The notes under the pieces: generated by a model
The model's database searches: none
What the model was told of the DNA's origin: nothing
What the model saw: only the letters and a program-made list of their open reading frames with translations
Source of the DNA: Aequorivita vitellina
Lineage (GTDB): Bacteria; Bacteroidota; Bacteroidia; Flavobacteriales; Flavobacteriaceae
Direction: 5' to 3'
Assembly: GCF_022008365.1 (NCBI RefSeq)
Contig: NZ_JAIRBA010000016.1
Location: 1 to 64,000 of the forward strand
Length of the DNA stretch: 64,000 bases
Program-made: the position numbers and the translations under genes
Shown here: positions 24,765 to 33,368 of the stretch, in pieces
How positions within the stretch are numbered: position 1 is the first letter of the stretch
How the letters are laid out: the number at the start of each line of letters is the position of its first letter

Positions 24765-27614
24765 TTAAGCCTCCATATATGCTTCTATAGGGTCGCAAGT
24801 ACAAATTAAATTTCTGTCGCCATAAGCGTCATCAACTCTTCTAATTGACGGCCAGAATTTATTATCGGTCACATATTCTATTGGAAAAGCTGCTTCCTGT
24901 CTGGTGTAAGGAAAATCCCAGTCGTCTGAGGTTAGCATTTGCAAGGTATGTGGCGAATTTTTAAGAACGTTATTAGGCTCATCTTTATCTGCACTTTCAA
25001 TTTCTTTTCTAATTGAAATCATCGCATCGCAAAATTGGTCTAAAGCCATTTTGCTTTCACTTTCGGTAGGCTCAATCATCAAAGTTCCCGCAATGGGGAA
25101 AGAAACCGTTGGCGCATGAAAACCGTAATCCATTAATCGTTTAGCGATGTCGGTTACTTCAATTCCCTTTGCTTTAAACGGACGGCAGTCTACAATCATT
25201 TCGTGAGCTGCGCGGCCGCGTTCGCCTGCGTAAAGTACTTCGTAGTGACCGTTGAGCCTTTCTTTAATATAGTTGGCGTTTAAAATAGCGTATTGTGTAG
25301 CTTTTTTCAAACCATTTACGCCAAGCATGCAGATATATGCATAGCTAATAAGGCAGACTAAAGAGCTGCCATAAGGTGCTGCTGAAATTGCTGAAATTGC
25401 TTTTTCTCCACCTGTTTTAATAACTGGATTAGAGGGCAAGAAAGGAACTAATTGTTCCGCAACACAAATGGGTCCAACACCTGGGCCACCGCCTCCGTGA
25501 GGGATAGCAAACGTTTTGTGAAGGTTTAAGTGGCATACGTCTGCGCCAATAGCACCGGGATTGGTCAACCCAACCTGTGCATTCATATTTGCGCCATCCA
25601 TATAAACTTGCCCACCGTTTTCGTGAATAATACTTGTTATTTCGCGAATAGCCGACTCATAAACCCCGTGGGTAGATGGATAGGTAACCATTAAACAAGA
25701 AAGATTGTCTTTGTATTTTAAGGCTTTTTCACGAAGATCGTCAACATCAATATTACCTTCGGCGGTAGCTTTTGTTACAACTACTTTCATACCGGCCATA
25801 ACGGCGCTGGCTGGGTTTGTACCGTGCGCAGACGACGGAATTAGGCATATATTTCTATGCGCTTCCCCGCGCGATTCGTGGTATGCGCGGATAACCATTA
25901 AGCCTGCAAACTCGCCTTGCGCCCCGCTATTGGGTTGAAGCGAAGTTGCTGCAAAACCAGTAATTTCGGTAAGTTGTTTTTCTAGTTTCTTTAAAACAAT
26001 TTGGTAGCCTTCTGCTTGTTCTACAGGAACAAATGGATGCATATTACCCCACATGGGATCGCTTAACGGAAGCATTTCGGCAGCCGCGTTTAATTTCATT
26101 GTACACGAACCTAAAGAAATCATAGAGTGATTTAAGGAAAGATCTTTGCGCTCTAGTTTTTTAATGTAGCGCATTAAATCTGTTTCGCTATGGTATTTGT
26201 TAAATACTTCTTGCTCTAAAAACTCAGTTTTACGAGCCACTTCTTCTGGAATTTTATTGCCAGTTTCTAGCTCTGTAATTTTTTGGAATTCTTTTTTATT
26301 TGCTTCGGAAAAGATTGCAACTATTTTGTTGAGATCTTTTATAGTAGTGGTTTCGTTTATTGAAATAGATACCGTTTCGTCGTTCGGATAATAGAAGTTT
26401 ACTTCTTTAGCTTCTGCCAAGAACTTAATTTTGGTCGCATCGGTTTTTATTGCGATGGTGTCAAAATAAGTTTCGTTTATTTGTTCAAAACCTAATTCTT
26501 CCAATGCATTTGCAAGGGTTACGGCACTGTTGTGTACTTTTCTTGCAATATACTTTAAGCCTTCAGGGCCGTGGTAAACTGCATACATTCCAGCCATAAC
26601 TGCCAACAAAACTTGTGCAGTACAAATGTTTGAAGTTGCTTTATCGCGTTTAATGTGTTGCTCGCGCGTTTGAAGCGCCATACGCAGCGCACGATTACCG
26701 TCTGTGTCTTTAGTTACTCCGATAATTCTTCCAGGAATACTTCTTTTATATTCATCCTTTGTAGCGAAGAATGCTGCGTGGGGTCCGCCATAACCCAATG
26801 GAATACCAAAGCGTTGTGTGGTTCCCACAACTACATCTACGCCAAAGTGGCCTGGCGATTCTAGCATTACAAGACTTAATATGTCTGCGGCGACAGCAAC
26901 TTTTATTTCGTTTTCATTCGCTTTTGCAATGAAGTTTTTATAGTTGAAAACTTTTCCGGTTTTGCCGGGGTATTGAAGCAGCGCCCCAAAAAATTCTTCC
27001 GAAAAGTCGAATTCTTCGTGATTGCCAACAACCAATTCAACACCAATAGGTAATGCACGCGTTTCTAACAACGAAAGGGTTTGCGGCAGTATTTCATCGG
27101 AAACAAAAAACTTTATAGCGTCATTCTTTTTCTTGTTTTTTGTGCGTACGTTTAACAGCAGCGACATTGCTTCGGCTGCGGCAGTAGCTTCGTCAAGAAG
27201 TGAGGCGTTTGCCAATTCCATTCCCGTTAAATCACTAACTACAGTTTGGAAATTTAATAATGCTTCTAACCTGCCTTGAGCAATCTCTGCTTGATATGGA
27301 GTATAAGCCGTGTACCAGCCCGGATTTTCAAGAATATTTCTTTGAATTACCGGCGGTAAATTAGATTGGTGGTACCCCAATCCAATGTAGGTTTTAAAGA
27401 TTTTATTTTTAGTAGAAAGCTCGGTAATGTGCTCTAGGTATTCCTGTTCGCTCATAGCCGTGTCCAAGTTTAATGCTTTTTTAAGCAAAATATCGTCGGG
27501 AACAGTTTCGAAAATAAGTTGATCTAAAGTGCTTGCGCCAATGGTTGAAAGCATTTCGGGAAGATCATTTTCCCGAGGCCCGATATGTCTTAAAGCAAAA
27601 GAATCTGTATTCAT
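24765..27614 (-). CDS. gcvP: Glycine dehydrogenase (decarboxylating), P-protein
   Basis: PLP-dependent P-protein of the glycine cleavage system, decarboxylating glycine and passing aminomethyl to the H-protein lipoyl arm. The 949 residues form the fused single-chain type: FALRHIGP at the N-terminus, PYQAEIAQGRLEALLNFQT, and in the C-terminal half the PLP-lysine region HLNLHKTFAIPHGGGGPG. Length matches the homodimeric P-protein. The other components (gcvT, gcvH) are not nearby. A promoter element lies 27 bases upstream. Confidence 0.97.
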   Translation of the reverse strand: MNTDSFALRHIGPRENDLPEMLSTIGASTLDQLIFETVPDDILLKKALNLDTAMSEQEYLEHITELSTKNKIFKTYIGLGYHQSNLPPVIQRNILENPGWYTAYTPYQAEIAQGRLEALLNFQTVVSDLTGMELANASLLDEATAAAEAMSLLLNVRTKNKKKNDAIKFFVSDEILPQTLSLLETRALPIGVELVVGNHEEFDFSEEFFGALLQYPGKTGKVFNYKNFIAKANENEIKVAVAADILSLVMLESPGHFGVDVVVGTTQRFGIPLGYGGPHAAFFATKDEYKRSIPGRIIGVTKDTDGNRALRMALQTREQHIKRDKATSNICTAQVLLAVMAGMYAVYHGPEGLKYIARKVHNSAVTLANALEELGFEQINETYFDTIAIKTDATKIKFLAEAKEVNFYYPNDETVSISINETTTIKDLNKIVAIFSEANKKEFQKITELETGNKIPEEVARKTEFLEQEVFNKYHSETDLMRYIKKLERKDLSLNHSMISLGSCTMKLNAAAEMLPLSDPMWGNMHPFVPVEQAEGYQIVLKKLEKQLTEITGFAATSLQPNSGAQGEFAGLMVIRAYHESRGEAHRNICLIPSSAHGTNPASAVMAGMKVVVTKATAEGNIDVDDLREKALKYKDNLSCLMVTYPSTHGVYESAIREITSIIHENGGQVYMDGANMNAQVGLTNPGAIGADVCHLNLHKTFAIPHGGGGPGVGPICVAEQLVPFLPSNPVIKTGGEKAISAISAAPYGSSLVCLISYAYICMLGVNGLKKATQYAILNANYIKERLNGHYEVLYAGERGRAAHEMIVDCRPFKAKGIEVTDIAKRLMDYGFHAPTVSFPIAGTLMIEPTESESKMALDQFCDAMISIRKEIESADKDEPNNVLKNSPHTLQMLTSDDWDFPYTRQEAAFPIEYVTDNKFWPSIRRVDDAYGDRNLICTCDPIEAYMEA

Positions 27615-27640
27615 TAAATATGCGATTGAAATTAAGCTGG

Positions 27641-27648
27641 CAAATTTA
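27641..27648 (-). promoter_or_regulatory. Promoter -7 element for gcvP
   Basis: TAAATTTG on the minus strand; start predicted about 20 bases before the ATG. No glycine-riboswitch-like fold is seen in the short leader. Confidence 0.5.
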
Positions 27649-27734
27649 CGATTTTTAACGCGAAATAGCTTCTTTTTTAAAGGTTTGAAACCTATTATTT
27701 TTCAACTAAATAATGAGGTTACTAACACTTTGAT

Positions 27735-27742
27735 TATTTTTG
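27735..27742 (+). promoter_or_regulatory. Promoter -7 element next to the UbiA-like gene start
   Basis: TATTTTTG lies only 5 bases before the ATG at 27748. If used, the transcript would be leaderless or nearly so. Confidence 0.4.
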
Positions 27743-27747
27743 ATATT

Positions 27748-28566
27748 ATGAAGTTTTTAAAGCGCGTTTTTGCATTTTATATAAACAGTAGCATCCACGT
27801 TGCCTTAGCAGTTGTGGCTTTGCTGGCCATAACCGTTTTGGAATATAATCTAACAATTGTAAAGCCTTTTTGGGGTTTTCTTTTTTTAGCAGCCTTAACG
27901 GGATATAATTTTGTGAAATACGCCAAAGTAGCCGGTCTTCATCACCGAAGTTTAACACATTCTTTAAAGCTAATTCAGGTTTTTTCGGCAGTGTGTTTTG
28001 CGTTATTAATATATTTTGCGTTGCAACTTCGTCTTGCGGTTTTATTGCTAACCATAGGTTTTGGGATGGCAACTTTTTTATACGCCGTTCCGGTTATACG
28101 AAGTAAAAATCTAAGAAATTTTTCGGGTATAAAGATTTTTGTCGTGGCTTTTGTTTGGGCAGGAGTGAGCGTGATTTTGCCCTTTGTAGCTTCAAAAGTG
28201 GCAATTACCCCCGATGTTTTACTCACCTTTTTTCAGCGTATGCTCATAGTAGTAGCACTTATCTTGCCTTTTGAAATCCGCGATGTGCCTTATGACGGGC
28301 TTAACCTTAAAACGCTACCACAGCAGCTTGGCGTAAAAAACACAAAATTACTGGGTTTAATTATTTTGTTGTTATGTTTAGTTGTGGAGTTTTTTAAGGA
28401 GTATTCTGAAATATCCTATCTTGCAAGTCTGCTTATTTTTTGCGTGGTTTTAGGGTGGTTGCTAGTAATTTCAAAAACCCACCAAACTCGGTATTTTGCT
28501 TCTTTTTGGGTAGAAGGCCTACCTTTAATGTGGTTGCTGCTTTATCTGCTTTTTGAACAGTTTTAA
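27748..28566 (+). CDS. UbiA prenyltransferase-like membrane protein
   Basis: A 272-residue protein with about eight hydrophobic segments. In the middle NFSGIKIFVVAFVWAGVSVILP and the loop PFEIRDVPYDGLNLKTLPQQLG match the second Asp-rich motif of UbiA-family prenyltransferases (DxxxD then TLP..LG). The first NDxxDxxxD motif is replaced by GYNFVKYAKVAGLHHRS, which lacks its aspartates, so normal prenyl transfer is doubtful. Start taken at ATG 27748; an upstream extension reading into the divergent gcvP gene is rejected. Convergent with the small Cys protein gene downstream. Confidence 0.72.
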   Translation: MKFLKRVFAFYINSSIHVALAVVALLAITVLEYNLTIVKPFWGFLFLAALTGYNFVKYAKVAGLHHRSLTHSLKLIQVFSAVCFALLIYFALQLRLAVLLLTIGFGMATFLYAVPVIRSKNLRNFSGIKIFVVAFVWAGVSVILPFVASKVAITPDVLLTFFQRMLIVVALILPFEIRDVPYDGLNLKTLPQQLGVKNTKLLGLIILLLCLVVEFFKEYSEISYLASLLIFCVVLGWLLVISKTHQTRYFASFWVEGLPLMWLLLYLLFEQF

Positions 28567-28570
28567 GTTC

Positions 28571-28816
28571 TTATTTGTCAAAGCTTTGTTGTTCTAGTCG
28601 GTTTTTTATTTGTTGCTTTTCCGTGGCGGTTAATGTTTTAAGGTTAGCAGCCTTAATGTTTTTGGTAAGCGCCGCGTTTCGTTTTGAATAATTGCGGCAC
28701 AATTTGCACATTAACAAATGCATTTTTAGCCTTAGCTTGTCTAAGAATCGGGCTTCGTTATATTGCGTTTTGTCGCATACGTGTGCGGCTTCGTTACATT
28801 TTAAATAAAACTTCAT
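28571..28816 (-). CDS. Small Cys/His protein, possible anti-sigma factor
   Basis: An 81-residue soluble protein with CNEAAHVCDK near the N-terminus and HLLMCKLC (HxxxCxxC) at about 33-40, a spacing resembling zinc-binding anti-sigma (ZAS, zf-HC2) domains. It begins 5 bases after the ECF sigma factor stop and so is probably translated with it. There is no membrane segment, so if it binds the sigma factor it would be a cytoplasmic regulator. Function is inferred from context and the motif only. Confidence 0.65.
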   Translation of the reverse strand: MKFYLKCNEAAHVCDKTQYNEARFLDKLRLKMHLLMCKLCRNYSKRNAALTKNIKAANLKTLTATEKQQIKNRLEQQSFDK

Positions 28817-28821
28817 TTGCG

Positions 28822-29370
28822 TTAATTAAACCAATTTTTTTCTAGGCACTCGGCCAACGTTTTTCGCGCCCGGTGAATTATTACCCATAGATTAGACGGT
28901 GTAATATTGTATTCTTTACAAATAGCTTCGGTGTCGTAATTAGCTACGGTTTTCAATTTAAAAATAGTTGCTTGTTTTTCGGGAAGCTTGTCTAAACATG
29001 CCAAAATTGCGAGTCCCAATTCGGTGTTTTCCATTTGGTCTTCTGCGGTTTTATCAAATGGGTCTGCGGCATTTTCTTCCAGCCAATCGCCTTCGGAATC
29101 TTCATTTTTGTATGAAATATGAACTTCGGCTTTTCCTTTTTTCGAATTAATTTTTCGATAGTGATCAATTATTTTTCGCTTTAAAATTGAAATCAGCCAC
29201 GTGCGTTCGGTGGCTTCACCTTTAAAATTATCTTTCGATTTAAGTCCGGCTAAAAATGTTTCAGAAATAAGATCTTGTGCCACAATAGGGTCGTTTACCC
29301 GCACAATAGTATAATTGTAAAGGTAATCGGCATATTTGTCAACCCATATTTCGGGATTTAATATTTCCAC
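28822..29370 (-). CDS. RNA polymerase ECF sigma factor
   Basis: A 182-residue sigma-70 family factor with region 2 (YADYLYNYTIVRVNDPIVAQDLISETFLAGL) and region 4 (LDKLPEKQATIFKL...YDTEAICKEYNITPSNLWVIIHRAR), the helix-turn-helix binding the -35 site. It starts with GTG at 29370, supported by a -7 element 23 bases upstream. The region-2/region-4 linker is acidic (KNEDSEGDWLEENAADPF). It belongs to the sigma-70 group with a small downstream Cys protein found in Bacteroidetes; target genes are not known. Confidence 0.9.
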   Translation of the reverse strand: MEILNPEIWVDKYADYLYNYTIVRVNDPIVAQDLISETFLAGLKSKDNFKGEATERTWLISILKRKIIDHYRKINSKKGKAEVHISYKNEDSEGDWLEENAADPFDKTAEDQMENTELGLAILACLDKLPEKQATIFKLKTVANYDTEAICKEYNITPSNLWVIIHRARKTLAECLEKNWFN

Positions 29371-29392
29371 AGCAATTTTTTTAAACCTATTT

Positions 29393-29400
29393 CAAAAATA
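29393..29400 (-). promoter_or_regulatory. Promoter -7 element for the ECF sigma factor
   Basis: TATTTTTG on the minus strand, giving a leader of about 15 bases and supporting the GTG start at 29370. Confidence 0.45.
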
Positions 29401-29629
29401 GGCAAGTTATATAACATATACGGAAACACGATTTGTTTAGTTTGGAAAATCTGGTTGTGAGTTGAAAAAATTTTGAAACAAAATAATTAAAAATTGCAAC
29501 ATTTTTTGAAAAATACCCTGTTGTTATTAATATAAGCGGTTGATATGAAATAGTTAAACTTTCAAAATGCCTTTATAAATAGCGAAGATGTTTTATTTTT
29601 ACGAAAAATTAACCCCTATAAACTTCCCA

Positions 29630-31075
29630 ATGAAAAAATTTACTTCAGGAATTTTAATGTTCCTTTTATTTACAATTGTTGGTTTTGCACAAAACGACAA
29701 TACTTTTTATGCAACAATGGACGCTGCAGATGCGGTTTCATTTAAAGCACTCTACCCAGATGGAATGACCATTTTGGCAAGCAATGACAAACAAGCTGCG
29801 GTTATACTTTCTGAAGAAGTTTCGCACAGTATTCACGACAACGTAAAAACCCACGGACCGGGTTATATTTTTAGAGCATCGGCCCAAAAAGCTATTCAGG
29901 CCTTAGAACCTGTTGAGCGCAGAAGTCCGCAAATAGATTACAGTATTACCGAAGATGCCTTTGTAAACGAGTGCTTAGATTTAGTTGATGGCCAAAATAT
30001 TGAAGACGATATTTTAAATCTTCAAAATTACGGTACGCGTTACCATACAAAATCGCAAGCAGAGATGGCAGTCCTCGATCAACAAGCCAAGTGGGATGCT
30101 ATGATTGCCGCGTCTGGCAGAACCGATGTGCACACCCGTATTTTTACGCACGTAAACACGCCAATGCCTTCTGTAATTATAACTTTTGACGGTGCTAATA
30201 CGCCAGATGAATTTGTAATTATTGGCGGACATATAGATTCTACAACTTTTGGAGACAAGAATAATGCGCCTGGGGCAGATGATAATGCTTCGGGAATTGC
30301 GTCTTTAAATGAAATGGTGCGTGTGCTTTTAGAAAAGAATTTTGTACCAAATAGAAGTATAGAAGTGATGGCTTTTGCCGCCGAAGAAATTGGTTTGGTA
30401 GGTTCTGCCGAAATAGCCGAAGAATACGCTAACAACGGTGTAAATGTAGCCGCTTATGTACAATTTGATATGACCGGTTATAACGGCTCTAGTAGTGATA
30501 TTAACTTAACTACAGATTGGTATAACAGCAGTGAGTTAAACGATTATTTGGCCGCGCTAATGGATCATTACAACAGCTCGGGAGCTCATAGTTTTACCTA
30601 TGGTTACACAGAATGTGGCTACGGATGTTCAGACCACGCAAGTTGGGCAGATAATGGCTACGATGCTGCATTCCCATTTGAAGCTAGAATGGGTGAAGAC
30701 AATCCGAATATTCACAGCCCGGGTGATGTTTATTCGTTTTTTAACACACCAGACCACAGTGTAAAATTCGCAAAACTTGGACTTGAATTTTTAATTGAAG
30801 CTGCTAAGCCACAAATCCTTTCGGTTGATGATTTTTCTGAAAATGCTATTCGTGTTTTTGTAAATGACAAAACTTTAAATTACCGATTAAACAATACGGT
30901 TTCAAACGTAAAAGAAGTAGTTGTTTACAACGTAGCGGGACAAAGAATAATTTCTGAAAAAGTAAATGCTGAAAGTGGAAGTCTTCAACTAAGCCAATTT
31001 GCACAAGGTTTTTACATTGTACATTTTGCTTTGGAAAACGGACATACGTTTTCAAAGAAGTTTATATTGAACTAG
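29630..31075 (+). CDS. M28 family zinc aminopeptidase with T9SS C-terminal sorting domain
   Basis: A 481-residue exported peptidase. Signal peptide MKKFTSGILMFLLFTIVGFAQ. The M28 metal ligands are visible: GGHIDS (His/Asp), GADDNASGIASL (bridging Asp), FAAEEIGLVGS (Glu-Glu) and YGCSDHASWADNGYDAAF. The C-terminal about 80 residues (VFVNDKTLNYRLNN...VYNVAGQRIISEKV...GFYIVHFALENGHTFSKKFILN) are a type A T9SS sorting domain, so it is probable cargo of the PorU/PorV system. Start ATG 29630 is preferred over 29588 because the signal peptide begins there and a weak -7 element (TATTTTTA) lies at about 29593-29600. Confidence 0.93.
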   Translation: MKKFTSGILMFLLFTIVGFAQNDNTFYATMDAADAVSFKALYPDGMTILASNDKQAAVILSEEVSHSIHDNVKTHGPGYIFRASAQKAIQALEPVERRSPQIDYSITEDAFVNECLDLVDGQNIEDDILNLQNYGTRYHTKSQAEMAVLDQQAKWDAMIAASGRTDVHTRIFTHVNTPMPSVIITFDGANTPDEFVIIGGHIDSTTFGDKNNAPGADDNASGIASLNEMVRVLLEKNFVPNRSIEVMAFAAEEIGLVGSAEIAEEYANNGVNVAAYVQFDMTGYNGSSSDINLTTDWYNSSELNDYLAALMDHYNSSGAHSFTYGYTECGYGCSDHASWADNGYDAAFPFEARMGEDNPNIHSPGDVYSFFNTPDHSVKFAKLGLEFLIEAAKPQILSVDDFSENAIRVFVNDKTLNYRLNNTVSNVKEVVVYNVAGQRIISEKVNAESGSLQLSQFAQGFYIVHFALENGHTFSKKFILN

Positions 31076-31156
31076 TGTCCAGTCGAGCACAATCGAGCCT
31101 TACTTTTTAATCATAATTAGGTTGAAAAGATGACCTCTCGACTGCGCTCGAGGTGA
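31075..31156 (+). repeat. Paired dispersed repeats (GTCGAG...CTCGAC type)
   Basis: CAGTCGAGCACAATCGAG near 31080-31097 and TGACCTCTCGACTGCGCTCGAGGTGAC at 31130-31156 are inverted copies of one short word. The same kind of pair occurs at 33877-33958 and 44102-44176. Confidence 0.7.
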
Positions 31157-31166
31157 CATTTGGAAT

Positions 31167-31221
31167 AGACCTAACAGGCGTCATTGCGAGTAACGAAGCA
31201 ATCTCCTGTTAGGTCTTTTTT
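31167..31221 (+). terminator. Terminator after the M28 gene, with a nested repeat in the loop
   Basis: Perfect 12-bp stem AGACCTAACAGG (31167-31178) / CCTGTTAGGTCT (31205-31216) followed by TTTTTT. The 26-base loop contains CATTGCGAG...GAAGCAATCT, itself a widespread palindromic repeat. Confidence 0.8.
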
Positions 31222-31223
31222 CA

Positions 31224-33266
31224 TTATACTAATCCAGCTCTTTTTAAAAGTGCTTCGGGGTCTGGTTTCTGTCCTCGGAATTTAATGTAAAGTTCCATTG
31301 GGTCAAGGGTGCCACCCTGCGAAAGCACAAACCCTTTAAAGCGATCTGCTATTTTTTTGTTGAAAATACCTTCTTGTTTAAACAATGCAAAAGCATCTGC
31401 GTCCAGCACCTCAGCCCATTTATAACTGTAATACCCTGCCGAATATCCACCTTGAAAAATATGTGAAAATGAAGTACTCATACAATTTTCCCTTACATCT
31501 GGGTAAAGTTGGGTGTCGTTAAATGCAGCAAGTTCAAAAGCTTTTACTTCTTTTATTCCCGAAGGGTCCTGGCCGTGCCAAGCCATATCTAGCAAGCCAA
31601 AGCTCAATTGGCGCAAAGTTGCCATTCCTTCCAAAAAGGTGGCGGATTCCTTTATTTTTTCAACGTATTCCATCGGGATAACTTCGCCCGTTTTGTAGTG
31701 CGTGGCGAAGAGTTCCAGCGTTTCTTTTTCATAACACCAGTTTTCCAAAATCTGGCTCGGCAATTCTACGAAGTCCCAATAGACGTTAGTTCCCGAAAGG
31801 CTGGGGTAGTGGGTGTTTGCCAGCATTCCGTGTAGGGCGTGACCAAATTCGTGGAATAATGTAGTTACTTCATTAAAAGTTAAAAGAGAAGGTTTACTAG
31901 CCGTAGGTCCTTCGACTCCGCTCAGGACAGGCTTCGTGAAATTACAAACGATTGAAATATGCGGACGGTCATTTTTCCCGTCCTTAATTTGTTGTGGTTT
32001 GTACGAAGTCATCCAAGCGCCATTCCGTTTCCCAGCACGCGGGTGGAAGTCTGCGTAAAGGATGGCGACCAATTGGCCTTCGTCGTCTTTTACTTCGTAG
32101 GTTTTTACGTCGGGGTGATATTTATCGATGTCGTGCACTTCTTCAAAATGAAGTCCGTATAATTTTTCAGCCACCGTGAAAACGCCATTAATAACATTTT
32201 TTAATTCGAAATAAGGCTTTAACTTTTCATCGTCGAGGTTGAAAAGTTTCTGTTTTAATTTTTCTGAATAATAAGCGCCGTCCCATTTTTCCAAATGATC
32301 GATACCGTCTAATTCTTCGGCAAAAGCAGTTAATTCTGCAAACTCTTTTTGAGCGGCTGGTTTTGCCTTTTCGAGTAATTCATTTAAAAACAACTTAACT
32401 TTTTCAGGAGTTTCGGCCATTCGCTCTTCCAAAACGAAATGCGCATGACTTTTATAACCCAATAAATGCGCACGTTTATGGCGAAGTTTTACAATCTGAA
32501 GTACATTTTGTTGGTTGTCTAAAGCGTCATTATGAAAACCTTTTGCTCCAAAGGCAATCGCCATTTTTTTGCGCAACTCGCGATTGTTGGCGTAGGTTAA
32601 AAAGGGAACGTAGCTTGGGTAATCCAAAGTGAAGACCCATCCCTCTTTTTCTTTTTCTCCGGCAGTTTGTGCAGCGGCTTCAATAACGCCTTCGGGTAAA
32701 CCGGAAAGATCTTCTTTATTTGTAATATGAAGCTCGAATTTGTTGGTTTCTGCTAAAACATTTTCACCAAAAGTAAGTTTCAATTTTGAAAGCTCTGCAT
32801 CAATTTTACGCAGTTCTGTTTTCTTTTCTTCAGAAAGATTGGCGCCGTTTCGCGAAAAAGCTTTGTACTTTTTATCAAGCAGCATTTGCTGTTCTTCGGA
32901 AAGATTTAATGAATCCTTTTGATTGTAAACTGTTTTTATTCTTTCAAACAACGCTTCGTTTAACAACATATCGTTGCTGAACTCCGTAAGCATAGGCGAA
33001 ATTTCCTGCGCTATTTTCTGAATTTCATCATTGGTTTCTGCACTGTTTAAATTGAAGAAAATACTCGTTGCGCGATCTAATTGCTCGCCTGTATTTTCCA
33101 AAGCTTCTACTGTATTTTTAAAAGTAGCAGGTTCAGGATTTGAAGTTATAGCATCGATTTCGCCTCTGGTTTTTTCAATCAGCTGACTTATTGCAGGGAG
33201 GAAATGTGCATTTTCAATTTTTGAAAAAGGGGCTGTGTTGTAGGGTTGTAATAGGGGATTGTTCAT
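31224..33266 (-). CDS. dcp: M3 family peptidyl-dipeptidase / oligopeptidase
   Basis: A 680-residue zinc metallopeptidase of the thimet-oligopeptidase family (Dcp/PrlC type), with no signal peptide, so probably cytoplasmic peptide turnover. The zinc motif HEFGHALHGM is at about 472-481, preceded by LLTFNEVTTLF; C-terminal GGYSAGYYSYKWAEVLDADAF is the substrate-binding loop with the conserved Tyr residues. Just before the zinc motif, residues 446-454 (PVLSGVEGP) are encoded by an in-frame copy of a dispersed palindromic repeat and look like an insertion relative to the family's CNFTKP-to-KPSLLTF spacing. The frame is open throughout. Confidence 0.92.
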   Translation of the reverse strand: MNNPLLQPYNTAPFSKIENAHFLPAISQLIEKTRGEIDAITSNPEPATFKNTVEALENTGEQLDRATSIFFNLNSAETNDEIQKIAQEISPMLTEFSNDMLLNEALFERIKTVYNQKDSLNLSEEQQMLLDKKYKAFSRNGANLSEEKKTELRKIDAELSKLKLTFGENVLAETNKFELHITNKEDLSGLPEGVIEAAAQTAGEKEKEGWVFTLDYPSYVPFLTYANNRELRKKMAIAFGAKGFHNDALDNQQNVLQIVKLRHKRAHLLGYKSHAHFVLEERMAETPEKVKLFLNELLEKAKPAAQKEFAELTAFAEELDGIDHLEKWDGAYYSEKLKQKLFNLDDEKLKPYFELKNVINGVFTVAEKLYGLHFEEVHDIDKYHPDVKTYEVKDDEGQLVAILYADFHPRAGKRNGAWMTSYKPQQIKDGKNDRPHISIVCNFTKPVLSGVEGPTASKPSLLTFNEVTTLFHEFGHALHGMLANTHYPSLSGTNVYWDFVELPSQILENWCYEKETLELFATHYKTGEVIPMEYVEKIKESATFLEGMATLRQLSFGLLDMAWHGQDPSGIKEVKAFELAAFNDTQLYPDVRENCMSTSFSHIFQGGYSAGYYSYKWAEVLDADAFALFKQEGIFNKKIADRFKGFVLSQGGTLDPMELYIKFRGQKPDPEALLKRAGLV
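31906..31931 (-). repeat. Dispersed palindromic repeat inserted in frame in the M3 peptidase
   Basis: The plus strand reads GGTCCTTCGACTCCGCTCAG followed by GACAGG; the core CCTTCGACTxCGCTCAGG matches the intergenic copy at 48850-48868 (CCCTGAGCGCAGTCGAAGGG) in inverse orientation. The 26 bases keep the reading frame and encode PVLSGVEGP. Confidence 0.85.
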
Positions 33267-33285
33267 TTTAAATTGTGATTTTTTG

Positions 33286-33356
33286 CCCGCGGATTTCGCG
33301 GATTTTCGCAGAACTCATTCCATATATTTTCTACAAAAATCTGTGAAATCTGCGGG
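33286..33356 (-). repeat. 21-bp inverted repeat between purE and the M3 peptidase
   Basis: Arms 33286-33306 and 33336-33356 pair over 21 positions with three G-U-type differences (CCCGCGGATTT... against ...AAATCTGCGGG). The word AAATCTGTGAAATCTGCGGG is a dispersed repeat in flavobacteria; here two inverted copies form a long hairpin between two minus-strand genes and may stop or stabilise the purE transcript. Confidence 0.7.
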
Positions 33357-33368
33357 AAACTTTTAAAG

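Noticed and set aside
27615-27640. Glycine riboswitch upstream of gcvP
   Set aside because: The predicted leader is only about 20 bases; no tandem aptamer can fit.
27529-27747. N-terminal extension of the UbiA-like protein
   Set aside because: Overlaps the gcvP start on the other strand and has no family similarity; ATG 27748 precedes the first membrane helix.
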